A stretch of DNA of 64,000 nt, from the NCBI GenBank assembly GCA_003254905.1, contig QANU01013744.1, forward strand, positions 529,074 through 593,073. The letters run 5' to 3'. The notes under the pieces were generated by a model that was given only the letters and a program-made list of their open reading frames with translations, did no database searches and was not told the origin of the DNA. The translations under genes and the position numbers were made by a program. Shown here piece after piece: positions 23,209 through 34,928 of this stretch (position 1 is the first letter of the stretch; each line of letters begins with the position of its first letter). The stretch comes from Nissolia schottii (lineage: Eukaryota; Streptophyta; Magnoliopsida; Fabales; Fabaceae).

Positions 23209-24524
23209 GGTTCAGGCATTTCGTCGAACAGTTACAGTGCGAAAATGGAGGAACAGACAAAAGCAGAGCGCGCGAGAGGGTATGGAAATGGAAAAGGGGA
23301 AAGGATGTGTAAACAGTGTGGGTGTGACTTGTGTGAGTGTGACAGAGAGGGGAGCAAGCAACGAACAATAGCACACTTGGAAAGTAAGTTTCATTTATTC
23401 AATTCATTCATGTCCTCCTCACTTTCAACGCTTCCAAGCTTCAAAACCAGGAATCTAGTCATCCATAGCAGTGTTTCACATACTGACACACACATTAAGC
23501 TCATGTCATGTCTCGCTCCCGATTTTTTCTTTCTTTTAGTTAATTATGCCTTCGGTAAACTTAAAAAATTAAATTTATTTTAATCCTTATTTATTTTTAA
23601 CAATCACTTTTTAATATAATCAGTTTTATGATAATTAATTTATGTTTAAATAATTTAACTGAAAAATAATTTTAAGATAATTAAAAAAGAAAAAAGCAAG
23701 AGCTTTTCTAATTTAATGTCCAAGATGTTGCTTTAGTTGTTTTTTTTCCTTCGTAAAACAACTATTTTTTATGCAAAATAGCTTTTAATTATTTTTTTAT
23801 TTTATACCCATAGATTATTTTCAAATAGCTTTTTATAAAATAAAAAAAGTTATTTATATGAGTCCCAAAAAATTAAAATTTGTTAAATTTAATTTGATCA
23901 ATTTGATTTAAATTGAATAAATTTATTATAGAGACAAAAATCTATTATTATTAATTTTTTAATTATAAAATTTGAATTAGGATTTTAATTAAGAATAATT
24001 TTGAGAGACCTAAAAAATTAACTTATAAATTAACTTACTCACTCTTATAAATGACACTTGGCATTCCTAAGGACAAAATAGGAAGAAAGATATTAAGTGC
24101 TATTTATAAGAGTAGGTACATTTGACACATTGTCTACCAAGACTAGCAGTAATTTGAATTATCTTTAAAAAGATCATCACTCCTTAAATTGTTAATAATG
24201 TTACATTGTAATGTTTGGTATACACAATTAATGCAAATATTTACATCATGTTTGGTATATCAAAAAGATTATTAAGTAATCTATGCATTTTACCATAATA
24301 CCCTCCAAATAATAATATAATAATAATAACAAAATGAACAAAATAAAAATTGAATCATATAGTAATAAAATTGTTTACCAAAAAAAGGTTTAACAAAAAA
24401 GATAGTAATAAAATTAATAATAAAATAAATGGCAAAAATTAAAAAAAATGATAAAATAAATTATTGATGATGATGATGTGTTTCAGTGGTGTTGGTAGAG
24501 TTGGTGGTAGTGGTGGGTGGTGGT
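23209..24524. other. PTST upstream region and AT-rich intergenic
   Basis: The first 200 bases are purine-rich on the + strand (5' UTR/promoter of the minus-strand PTST gene). Beyond 23520 the sequence is very AT-rich, with 'gtttggtata' motifs at 24207-24260 of the same type as the small MITE at 18638. Nothing coding. Confidence 0.4.
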
Positions 24525-24679
24525 TGTGATGCCCTATTTCTCAAAGTGCCTTTAGGAAGGGTTGGTGTGACCTTAAGAAGGGTCATACAAGAAGAATGCG
24601 ATGAACCTCAATTTCGGGTCACTATTGTAGCAGATGGAGATCGTTGCAGCGATCTAAGTTGGTGGAGTGGAAAGCCCAC
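24525..24679 (+). repeat. Outer, older LTR copy B, left piece
   Basis: Begins TGTGATGCCCTATTTCTC, comparable to the TGTAATGACCTATACTTC start of the LTR inserted at 24680. It is cut off by that insertion and continues at 26257. Confidence 0.6.
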
Positions 24680-26256
24680 TGTAATGACCTATACTTCTTT
24701 AGGTTAAAAAAAAAAGAAGGAAAGAGACGTATGTTGTAGCGTCCAAGGAGCGCTACAACGGTGCTCGCTATAGCGACACGGCATAACAAGGGTGTTGTAG
24801 TGCCCAGGGAGTATTGCAGCGACGCAGCATTAAAGTCCCACATCAAGAAACATGTTAGAAGGGAGTCTTGAACTCCTCCTATATATAAAAGTCTCCCCTG
24901 AGTATTTTTCTTTGCTAATTCACTTAGAGAGCTCTGAAGGTGCAAAATTTCTTCCAAAGCTCTAGTTCTTTTTTATTCTTTCTCCTTCTCGTACTTCTAT
25001 TCGTGGGAAAGCAGTGCCTCCACATAGGGTGTCAGGAGCTCTCATCGTTGGTACTCCTTAGTGGTCAACCATTTCCAAGTGATTAACTTTCTTCACAATC
25101 TATTTTTAAATCATGTATTTATTTTAAGAAATATTTTATTTATGCATATTTTATGAAATCCTAGGAGGTGGAACTTAGTATTTTTATTTTAAGTATTTAT
25201 GAAGTTAGTCGTTATTAGGAATTTTCTTATTTATGAAAATAGTTATTTATTTAGAAAGTTCTTTATTTGTGAAAGTAGTTATTTATGAAAATATTTATGA
25301 AATTATTTTAGAAAGTCATGAAAACTATTTTAGAACTACATGGGACCATATGTTTTATTGTATTTAATATGTCTTGTTGCATGTGTATGAATATGTATGA
25401 ATAAAGTCATGTTATGTTATTAGTTATCAGTTAAAGTATTATGGTATCATGTTCATGTTTTTTTTCATGTTATGTTATTTAAGTTTTTTTCATGGGAGTT
25501 GTATCTAGGATAGAACTGTAAGTCAGCGACAACCTACGTTGACCCTAGTATACCTTGTACGATCGTAATTTATAATAGGATTCATGTAGAATTAAGGCAA
25601 GACCATGAAGCTTGGATATGGCAGCCCGTGATTTCCAGTGTCATGTAGGTTAGGGCAAGACCGTGGAACCCAGACATTTCAGGAATAGTTAAACCGAAAT
25701 GCTTGAGTTGTCTATCTAGAGAACTCCTAGCTTGTTTATGTTTTCACATGTTTTACGTACTATGTATTATAATTATATAAATGTTTTCATGATCGATATT
25801 ATATATGTATTGCATCTGCATGTCATGATTATGAATTATCCCATGTCACTGTGGGGTTTGTCATTTACTGAGCAATGGCTCACCCTTTATCAACCATTTT
25901 TTAGATAACATCGACGAAGATACACCACTCATTTAGTAATTTCAGTAGTCTTGGTGAGCTTTATGTTGCCGTGGAATATTCTTCAATTTATTTTAGTCAT
26001 TAGGATAGTTTATTTTATGTCAGTCAGTAGAATACTCTAGTGAACTGCAAGAAGAGAGTTTCGTAATTTCATTATTTAAATTCGTATCTTATGTAAAGGA
26101 TTTTAATTTATTTTATTTATGTTGTTTAGTTTATTTTAAAATGTTTTCTTATTATTTGTTTATAAAAGCTGTGTGCTTTCATGATTAGTACGTTAGGAGG
26201 CTGTCGTAAGGGAACTAGTCTCTTACGTACCAGTGGCGATTTTTGGGGTCGTCACA
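24680..26256 (+). mobile_element. Solo LTR copy B, 1577 bp, same family as 9292-10747
   Basis: TGTAATGACC at the left end and GGTCGTCACA at the right end give TG...CA termini with inverted ends. Flanks are CCCAC (24675-24679) and ACCAC (26257-26261), four of five bases matching. A TATA box TATATAAA lies at 24882-24889, followed by the 'gcagtgcctccacatagg' block, and near 25860-25890 'gagcaatggctcaccc' matches the opposite-strand copy near 9661. No PBS, gag or pol, so it is a solo LTR. Confidence 0.82.
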
Positions 26257-26890
26257 ACCACATTATCTAGAACAATGTAGAGGGGGCTCGGTCCCCTTAT
26301 AAATAGAATCCGTTGGTAGTGCTTTTAGTTGCTAATTCCTTGAGAGCTTATAAAAGTTCCACGTTTTCTACGAGGACTTTTGCTCAAGTTCAAGTGTTGA
26401 GTTGTAGGGAAGCAATGCCTCAACATAGGGTAAGTTCCTTAGTCCCACATGGTAGTTTAGGGGCAGTGGGGGTGCCTTAATCTATCACTACAATAATGTC
26501 GGTTAGTTGTAGCGGTGTAGTTCACTATAGCGATGTCAGTTTTCCATAATGATACTAGTTCACTGTGGCGATGTCCTATAGAGCTAGTTTTCCTTTCAAG
26601 TTTAGTATTTATCATGGTGGTGGTTTTTGGTGTATTCAAGTGTTAACGCTTCCAAGTACTAGTGCTCCATAGTTTTCAATCATTCCAAGTGAATGGAGGT
26701 CCCGGGGTGTCAACTGGTTTATGTCATGCGATGTCGCTCAATCGAGTTAGTTATGCCTTATGTGTTTTATTGCTATTTATGTTAGCATGTATAGGCCTAA
26801 GTAGAGACTTATATGTAGGAATATATGCATATTTGCTTAGTGCCATAGTTATTCATAATTGGTGGTAATGTATGTTATACAAACATAACA
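26257..26890 (+). repeat. Outer, older LTR copy B, right piece
   Basis: Has its own TTATAAATAG at 26298-26307 and 'gggaagcaatgcctcaacat' near 26408, which parallels 'ggaaagcagtgcctccacat' at about 25007 inside copy B. It continues with 'ttccaagtga' as in copy B. The distal end is unclear. Confidence 0.65.
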
Positions 26891-28470
26891 TGTAATTAAG
26901 TGATAGAAATGCCAAAGATTAGACCACCTGTATGTTTAAAAGAGCATAATCAGTATAACATGTGAATTTTATGGTAGCAGACTTATGTTTACACATTAGT
27001 TAGACTAGTTCTATAAGATCATTGTCCTGACACGAGTTCAGTTTACTCGGTAAGTCCTATCCTTAGATTTAGTGTATCCATAAACTCAGTTACCCAACAC
27101 AATCCTCATAGTTAAACAAGAACTTAGAACAGTTAGCCAGCATAGTTACCTCAATACAATCGGTAGTTTTCCAGGACAATTAATCAGTATAGTAGTACCT
27201 ACCAGTAACCCCAATAGTTAGTTAGTGTAGAACTAACATCTAGTCAATTAGGGCAGATAACTAGAACAGTTAATGCCAGTTAGGTGGTAGATTGGTGACA
27301 ATTATTCAGTGTGTCGTCACAGTATAGCCAATGGTCATAGGACACTAGTAACCACATAGTCAGACAATGCAATTCTAGTAGAGTGTCCAGCCAATGTAGA
27401 CTTACTCATATCGTTAGTTGAGGTCATACCAACAAGTCATCATTGTTATTATGGTTATATTAGTCGATCAGTAATGATAAGATAGAATAATCGTGAAATG
27501 TCAGAACCGTTAACCAATGTAGGGGTCATACAGTAGTCATTCGTCGCATAACTATAACTATCATATTCATAACAAGTAGTAGTAATGGTCAGAGTAGTTT
27601 GTCATCATATAGGTATTATAACCATAACTAGTTAGCCGATGTTGTCTGCCAAGGTAGTCAGCCCATCTAGTTAGTATAGTTAGATAGAGAAATCAATAGT
27701 TATCTAATCAATCAGTCCATGTTAGGTAGAGCAAGCAGCAACCATTAGCCTCGTTAGATTATCTAGTTATAATAGGTTAGATAGATAATACCTCAATAAA
27801 AGAACTAAATATAGTAATCATTATAAGTAGTAATTACTCAGTATAACACGCAAGCATTAGGGTAGTGAACACAATAACCTAGATAACCTAGACAACTTAG
27901 ATAATGCAGATAACTTAGTAACTCATATAACCTAGTAACTTAAATAGAATAGTGGGTACATGAAATCAGTAGTAGCATGTTAGGAACACACCCGGACAGA
28001 TATTGTGCATGTGATTGTTGTACGTATGGCTTGTGTGTGATTCCATGCAAACTAGACGGGCGGGTAGTACAAATACACCATAAGACCCGATAATCAATTG
28101 GTTCCTTTGGGTTCAACATACCCCTTATATTCAGCTTTCCACATGGGTTCAATGCACTCAGGCATGTACCACAAGGAATTAGCAAAGATAAGAACCAATC
28201 TCTCCTTGAATGAGCGTTGAGAATAAGTTTCTCCTCGACCTCTCGGATGAAGGCAGACAGATTCAATTATTAGTAGATGTGTGGCACCTCATTTTAGTTA
28301 TCGGTGATTCAAGTGACCTTCTGATGACTCGTTTTCAAAAGGGCGCTGCAGTGGCACAAGCTTAGCGACACGCTATAGCAGTTCGTCATCGTTGCAACAC
28401 ATTGCAGTGGCATGGGATTTCCAGACCTAGTGCCGACTTTAGATTGCTTGGGGAGGAGGCTCTCCTCTTC
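26891..28470. other. TAGTTA-rich degenerate repeat region, then LTR-like GC patch
   Basis: From about 27000 to 27950 the sequence is unusually rich in short words such as TAGTTA, CAGTTA and AACCTAG, with a degenerate array of 'ataacctag'-like words at 27865-27945. From 28330 to 28420 the words 'cgctgcagtgg', 'agcgacacgctatagc' recall the GC patch of the solo LTRs (24741-24780), so this may be more of the same LTR family. No coding sequence is recognised. Confidence 0.4.
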
Positions 28471-30352
28471 CTATTGATAACTCTTCCATGAGAGTTATCT
28501 TTGGTTGTCTTCTCATATATCTTTTAGACTAACTCTTGCACTTTCTAAGAATTTTAGCATCATATCTAATGCATTTTGAATAAATTGGTCTCTTTAGGCT
28601 TAGCAAAAATCGAGCATTTTAGGCATCCATTGTAGGCTTGTTCATGGTTTTTCAGGTCCCAAAATCCCTGGGAGAAGTATGAAGTAATAAAAATAAATTT
28701 AATTGATAATATAAGAGACTTATATGATACTTTTTTTTAATATGATATATTTTTCTTATTCAAAATTAGATATAATTGAATAATAGTTATATCATTATTA
28801 TATGATACACTTAACATTTAAACATAATTGAATTATTTATATGATACACTTATGAATTATGATATAATTATTTTACTCAAGACATTAGTAACTTTATGTT
28901 TTGTGTTTGGTGATTGAATTTTCTTATTTGAGTATAAAAAAATAATAATTTTCTTATTTATAATGATTAAGAATGATAATGATTAAGTCTATGATAATGA
29001 TTAAGTCTGTGAGATTTGTTTCTCTAATTTAATTAATAATATCAGATTTTAATTAATAAAAATCATAAAATAAATTAATGAAAAAAAAAAAAAACAAAGA
29101 GAGGTGATTATGGCAACATTGCAAACCCAAATTAGCTAGAGCCCAAATACAACAGTGATGGGTGGTGATTATGGACACGGATTTTAGGAGAAAACTGGAT
29201 CCAGACAAAAAAAAGTGGAAAGGAGAAAACCTGGTTTCAGCAAAAGAAGAATAAAATAAAAAATGGATGGAAATGTGGATCATATTTACAGGCCCAACTT
29301 AGCAACCAACATAAGAGTTTGACCCAAGAAACTTAAACAGAATATAATACAAGAGAGGTTTATCAATTCGAATGTAAAGAACAAAGAAGGGAGTGTAGAG
29401 GCATTTGAGTAACCATTTTAACACTCAGGAGATTCGCACTATAACCATCAATTTAAGAAAAAAATTGATAACTAAATTTATATTGTAAGACTAAATTAAT
29501 GTGCATTTTAATATGAACGTAATTGAGATATATTGCTCATATAAAAGATTTTTGCATAATTATCCAGTTTTGTGTTACTATATCATCATTAAAAGTGATA
29601 ACCGTTACCATAACTATCTCAAAAGTTACATACATAAAAAAAAAATAAAATTAATTAGCTGGCAGCGTAAACATTTTATATAGATAGTATTTCAAAGTCA
29701 ATCTCTATTTAAACTAATTTAGTACATGTGTTATGTACAAAAACTATTTTAGATTTGTTGATACTATTTTTTATATAAATTATGTAACTTTTATTTTTTA
29801 TAGTTTTAAATGTTAGAGGTGAGATAATGCTAATTTTAAATTAAGAAATATTTAGTAAGGTCAAGTACCATAAGTTTAATATTCAATTCTATTTAAATTA
29901 GAAAATGTTTGGTAAGATTTGGTGAAAATAGTCTAAGTGAAAAAATTTGCTCCAAAATAGTGGTGAAAAAAAATTCAAACATTTAATTCATATAAATTAT
30001 TGAGGAATCAAATTTGAAATTAATTTATAAAATCTTCGTAGAATTAATTTGATATTTAAAAATTTTTAGAAGACTAATTTGTGTATCATTAAATAAAAAA
30101 AAAAGTAAGAGTTATATTTACCAAATATATGTCTCTAGTTCTACTCTATCATTTTCTTTTTAGCAATTTGATAAATATTAGTAAGAGTTGCGACCACAAC
30201 TAAAATGTGACATTTCTCAGACGGTCACTCACATAATTGTAAGTTGAGTGAGGTTATTTATAAGTTGTTACATTTAACTGTTATCCTATGATTATTGTAT
30301 AATAAATTTGTTCATACTTAGTTACATTCCTATTGGGAACATCATACATTCT
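28471..30352. other. AT-rich intergenic, nothing recognised
   Basis: Long A/T runs and no coding signal. The open frames are low-complexity. A 12-bp A-run is at 29079-29094. Confidence 0.5.
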
Positions 30353-31880
30353 TAGAAGTTAAGTGTCGAGTTGGTCCTTAAAAATTGGGTTAAGTGTCAA
30401 CTTAGTCCTTAAAAAAAGTAAAGTTGCAACTAAATTTCTAAAAAAAAAAATTTGTTGTCCACTTTAATCCTTCTGTCCATTTGCTCAGTGATAGAAGGTA
30501 ACATGATAATTAACTTTGACATGTTCTCTTTCCTCTCTCCTACTCACTCAACTTAGAACACAAACAACACTGTTTTGAACACATGGGCTAGTTGGATAAC
30601 GCGAATTTTTTCAAGAACCAGCTTGGGCATCTCCATCCCCTTTCTTTCTTCGCCCCCACCACCATTACCCAGGCCCTCCACCGCCATTCCTTCTTCCACC
30701 CTCACAAACACCATCATCATACCAATATTCTCTAGAATCATCTTCATCCTTCTCGCAATCCTTTCTTAAAAACACAATCACCCCCATGTTGTTACCCTAG
30801 AACCCAAGTTTAAACCCATCAACAACAAGAAAAAATAAATAAATAAAAGGGAGCTTTATTTGAAAAATAAAAATAAAAATAAAAATAAAAATGGAAACCC
30901 ACAACCACCATGACCTCCCTCTTCCTTAAACCATCACCTCTGTCAACCACCGCCTAATGACCACGGACGAACATAACAAACTCCTGGAGCTTCTCACGCT
31001 GTCACAAATCGCATCCACCATTATAACTCGTGTTGCAATTACAACTCGCATTGCCGCTCACTATTCATGCAACCCCCACACTTCTAGGCTTGTTTGACTT
31101 AGTTCGACACTAAATTGACTCACTAACAAAGGTCATTGTTCAAGTTGTTTGTTGCTCGATTTTTGTGATTATTTTTCCCTCATATTTCACTAAATCTTAT
31201 TGTGAAATTCGTGAGATTGATGTCAATTTGAAGGGAAAAAAAGAGTTGACATTTTTCTTTAATTCTTTTTGGGTTGTGTTAGAAATAAAGATTAAGATGC
31301 GTTTAGAGGTTATATTGGTGGTAGTGGCATGGAGTAGTGGGGTGGTGGTTGGTGAAATGATGGTGGTGTGGGGGGGGGGACAATGGGGTAGTGGTTATGG
31401 TGGCGGTAAGGGATAAGGGTTGGGGTGTGGGGGAGGAAGAAGATTGGTTGTTTGGGAATGAGGGTATGCAAGAGGTGGTAACCTTGGGTTGAGGAGTTGG
31501 ATAATGATTGGGAAGGAAAAAATAAAGGGGATGGAAATGTCCAAATTGATCATTGAAGAAATTCGTGTTATCCAACTAGGTTCTTGTGTACAAAACAATG
31601 TCGATTTAGTTATGTCCAAAATGTCATCCTTTTGTGTTATAGGGTGGGTAATTAGGAGAGATAAGAGAGAATAAGTCAAAGTTAACTATCACACCATCCT
31701 TGATGAGAGAGAATAAGTCAAAGTTAACTATCACATCGTCTTTTGTCACGTAACAAATGGATAGAAGAATTAACAAGCGCAATGGAAATAAAATTTCAAA
31801 GGTTTAATTGTTCCTTTATTTTTTTTCAATAACTAATTAGACACTTAACCTAATTTTTAGGAAGTAACTTGGCATTTAAC
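30353..31880. mobile_element. Long-terminal-inverted-repeat element (MULE/foldback type), 1.5 kb
   Basis: The two ends are inverted copies over several hundred bases. Left 'ttaaaaattgggttaagtgt' matches the reverse complement of the right 'acacttaacctaatttttag'; left 'gctagttggataacgcgaat' (about 30586) matches right 'attcgtgttatccaactagg' (31560); left 'catctccatcccctttcttt' (about 30629) matches right 'aaaataaaggggatggaaat' (31518). Flanks TCATACATTCT and TCATATTTCT may be a decayed Mutator-size duplication. The middle is proline/glycine-biased low-complexity sequence (CCACCA, GGTGGT) with no transposase, so it is non-autonomous. A direct duplication of about 37 bp (AGAGAATAAGTCAAAGTTAA units) lies at 31665-31740. 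Confidence 0.7.
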
Positions 31881-32100
31881 TCATATTTCTATTGGTAGAC
31901 AAAGAACCATCTCGTGTTGCTCATCATCTCTTGACCTCACTCAATTTCTTCCACTACTTATTGCCATTTTTGGATTTGAAGTGTGTGTGAGAGAGAAGGG
32001 CAACCTCAAGAAAAAGCAGCATCGTCAGGTTCAGAATTGTACTTGTCAGCGCCATCCATTCCCACAATTAACAACACCCACCACCCCCGCCCTCAAACTA
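31881..32100. other. Spacer between long-TIR element and GC island
   Basis: Ordinary composition rising in GC toward 32000. On the minus strand, near 32055-32000, a short frame opens MDGADKYNSEPDDAAFS and then stops; it could be a relic first exon, but nothing supports a gene. Confidence 0.3.
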
Positions 32101-32560
32101 CCACCACCTCTGCGAGCACCACGACGAGTGGGCTAGCACGTGGGCTTCGGGCCCCACGACAGTGACAGCACACACCGACTTACGTCATTCCCCCTCCACT
32201 TCGCAACAAAAGAAGCCCATCCCCATCTCCGGGCCCATCCTTATCTGGTGGAAAGCGACCCTTGTCCGCTTCTTGGGCCCGCACCCCCCTTCCCTTCCAC
32301 CACGCGATGCTTGCAACGTGACAACAAAGACGTGATCTCCGACACTGGTGGGCCCGCGAACCCCGGTTATTTTGTTTTGCCGATTCGGGCCTGTGTCGCA
32401 CGTGGGGAGCCTCCGAAACGTGGATGGCGGATACTGCCCCGTCCACGGTATGCGTGACACGTGGCGTGAGGGTGAAGGGTGACGTAGTCTCAGGGGGGTT
32501 CGTCGGCAGTGAAAATATCTTTCGGGAAGACCACAGTCCACTGGCACGTCTTTCTGTTAT
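32101..32560. promoter_or_regulatory. GC-rich, ACGT/G-box-dense promoter-like island without a gene
   Basis: Nine ACGT cores lie within about 410 bp: at 32138, 32182, 32316, 32330, 32400, 32418, 32459, 32482 and 32546. Three are full CACGTG G-boxes (32137-32142, 32399-32404, 32458-32463), the last inside a perfect ABRE ACACGTGGC; two are TGACGT-type (32182 on the minus strand, 32482). Several TGGGCY site-II-like words (for example near 32141, 32231 and 32351) also occur. This density is what ABA/bZIP or bHLH-controlled plant promoters look like, yet no gene is found on either side: a long-TIR element is to the left and AT-rich repeats to the right. Confidence 0.5.
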
Positions 32561-33191
32561 TTTCTATGTGACCCTTCGGTTGCTTTTTCTTTTTATTTAT
32601 TTATTATCTGATAATAAATTATTTTTTTTAATTTTATAATATTTTTTGCATAGAGTTTTAAGTTATTTTGATGGGAGTGAATTTTTTCATGTAAAAATTG
32701 TAAATGTGCGCATGGACGGTGCTAGAACATTATTTTAGAGGGAGGCCAACACTAAAAGAATATTTTCATAATTTGAATTTTCAAGTTTTTGGTTGTAAGA
32801 CAATAAAAAATGTTAATTAAAATTTAAAGAACTAAAATTGGAAATGATATTTTAATTTAATCTAAGACCTTTAAAAATTGAGAAAAAAAATGTAGAAAAT
32901 GATTCATAATTTTTTCATGTTATTCACAATTATTTTAAAAAGAAATTAATTGCGAGCACATTCATTTTTTTTTCTCTTCTATTAGATAAAAATAATAAAA
33001 AAATAAGAGTAAAATAGAAAAATAAAAGAGAGGTAATGAAATTAAATTATTAAACTCAATTAGTTTCTTATTTTTATTTTTTAGTTTAGATACACAAAAT
33101 TTTTAGAGATGACTAAATAAAAAAATATTTTTTATAAAAAAGCTTAAAATTTTAGGGGTGATGATAGTCTCCCCTAAGCTATACGAGGAGC
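32561..33191. other. AT-rich repeat-like sequence
   Basis: No coding signal. 'gagggaggccaacact' near 32740 and 'agtctcccctaagctatacg' near 33167 have the flavour of opposed ends of an older repeat, into which the hAT MITE at 33200 inserted. Confidence 0.35.
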
Positions 33192-33199
33192 CGCTCCCA

Positions 33200-33511
33200 T
33201 AGTATTGTCAAAATAAGTCTGACCAGCGAGTCTGACCCGTTTAGCCAGTTAAATAGACGGGTCAAATGTACAAAATTTTGTCTGTGAATAACAAAAGCCC
33301 AACCCATTTAACCTGCGAGCCAAATTGACCCGTTTAATATTAACATAAGCAAAGCCCACGAACTAACCCATTTACCCACATAAATGGATGAACCAAACAT
33401 ATAAAAACTAACCCGTAAATAATAAAAGCTCGTTAAGGTCCAATTTGTTTAAGTTCACAAGTTAATCGGGCTGGACTTAAACGGGTTGAGCTAGCCCGTT
33501 TGACAACCCTA
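33200..33511. mobile_element. hAT-type MITE, 312 bp, perfect 8-bp target duplication
   Basis: Ends are TAGTATTGTCAAAA and, as reverse complement, TAGGGTTGTCAAAC. It is flanked by CGCTCCCA at 33192-33199 and CGCTCCCA at 33512-33519, a perfect 8-bp duplication. TAG-starting ends and 8-bp duplications are the hAT hallmarks. There is no coding capacity, and the inside is rich in 'gacccgttta'-type words. Confidence 0.9.
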
Positions 33512-33519
33512 CGCTCCCA

Positions 33520-34064
33520 TATGTGCCTAACTTTACTATTAATTAAGTTTCTTAAAAAAATGTAACGATAAAAATGTGCACGTAATAAAATAATAAAGTC
33601 ATGTACAGTATGTTTTGTGCTGATATGTGCTGTTGTTGGGGGTTATGTGATGCTGTTCATCGCTTTATTCTTAGCTGGATCGTTGGCTTCTTGGGTGGCT
33701 GTGCTTTGGTTGCTTATTGGTTGGTTTTGGTTAGTGTTTTCATTGTATTTTAGTTGAGGAAGGGGATTCTCTTATGTATATTGGCTTCGGGTAGTGTTGG
33801 GTGTTTATTTTGGGCGTAGTCCTCTCTGTGTTGGCTGGGGTTGGTATTGATAGTTGGGTGGATTGATACAATGGTATAGTTCTTCTTTATTTAAATTATT
33901 TTGGTTGGGTATTTTTTTTTCTATTGAATTTTATTTCAGTGAATCTTTTTTTGGGAGATTTTAATGAAGCATGATCTTAGCATATTAAACATTATTGAAT
34001 CTCAGTAATTAATTTTATTTTATACTCGTTTGTCTATTGAGTTTAAGTCATCATTCTAAACGGG
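33520..34064. other. GT-rich intergenic, possibly a LINE 3' tail
   Basis: From 33610 to 33930 the + strand is G/T-rich ('gttggcttcttgggtgg', 'gttggctggggttgg') like the 3' untranslated part of plant LINEs, but no coding sequence precedes it. Confidence 0.3.
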
Positions 34065-34249
34065 GGTTGGTCCAAGTGGTAAGTGGCTTGGTATCGCTTA
34101 AGCAATGTCCCGAGTTCGAGACCTTGTGTACGCAGTTATCCCCCCTGGGAGACTCACCCGCCATAGTCAGGTGTGTGACCCGGGTCGACCCGGATTAGTC
34201 AAGGCCAAGTCTTGGATACCAGGCAGCCAACCTAAAACAAATATTAAAA
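34065..34249 (+). mobile_element. tRNA-derived SINE, copy 1
   Basis: Starts GGTTGGTCCAAGTGGTAAG (Pol III A-box-like) and has CGAGTTCGAGACC at 34111-34123 as the B box. The body ends CAACCTAAAACAAATATTAAA with an A-rich tail. A second copy lies at 63245. It carries about 35 bases (34147-34183 region, 'gggagactcacccgccatag' and following) that copy 2 lacks. Confidence 0.85.
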
Positions 34250-34928
34250 AAAGCACATGAAATGATCCATTTTTAATTTTTCTTTATTTGATAATTGTAT
34301 TTTTTTATATAAAATTAGTTGTATCACATGTGCAATACACGAGTTTTTGAAGTAAATAAAGAATATATTTTTAAAAAAGGTAATACTAATATTTAATCTA
34401 ATTGCCTCTATGGGCCCACTTGCTAGCCACTGTGTGCTCTCTCTCAGCCGCCTTGGTGTGACTCTTCCCATTGCCTCTGTGGGCCTCTCCACCTCCTATC
34501 ACAATGTCGATTGCCCTTGCCTAATCCACGAAGCCCACCTGTGTACAGTGTCCCTCCGCCAACAGCAGCCTCACGTCACCTTCTCTACTTCACTGTCATT
34601 CCATGATTTCGTTTTGCAGGCTGTGATTTCTTTGAGTTTCTGGATTTTTCCCTCTCTTTCCCCAAATTGTGCTCTGCCATTGTTCATTCGTGCACCGTTC
34701 TCATTTGCCTTTGGATTCCTCTTCTCCCATCCACCTCCTGCTTCAGTTTTTTCACATCCTTTGAGATTTTCTGAATTTAACTAATAACGAAGGTCGAATC
34801 AGAGGACAATGACGACGATAATGACAATTCGAGACTGGAAAAATGATTATTGTCTCTACTTTATGTTTATCTAGTTATTTTTGGAATGAAGCCTAGCATC
34901 GAAGCCCTAGGATAAAGATCTGCAACAA
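34250..34928. other. Intergenic; no gene supported
   Basis: The open frame at 34410-34784 is pyrimidine-rich with leucine/proline/serine bias and no family signature, so it is not called as a gene. 34800-34850 contains a GACGA/GACAATGA-rich patch interrupted downstream by the copia insertion. Confidence 0.4.

Noticed and set aside
22575-23374. Several + strand open frames opposite PTST exon 1
   Set aside because: They are shadows of the real minus-strand exon, which splices in frame to seven further exons ending in CBM48.
27940-28266. 108-codon minus-strand open frame
   Set aside because: No family signature; it lies in LTR-like repeat sequence.
31983-32547. Open frames on both strands across the GC island
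   Set aside because: GC-rich sequence lowers stop frequency in every frame; frames overlap on both strands and none shows a domain. The G-box density argues for regulatory sequence.
34111-34123. Possible tRNA gene from the B-box GAGTTCGAGACC
   Set aside because: No cloverleaf can be drawn around it, and a related copy at 63291 with an A-rich end shows it is a SINE.
34410-34784. 124-codon + strand open frame
   Set aside because: Pyrimidine-rich with L/S/P bias, no recognisable domain, lying between a SINE and a copia element.
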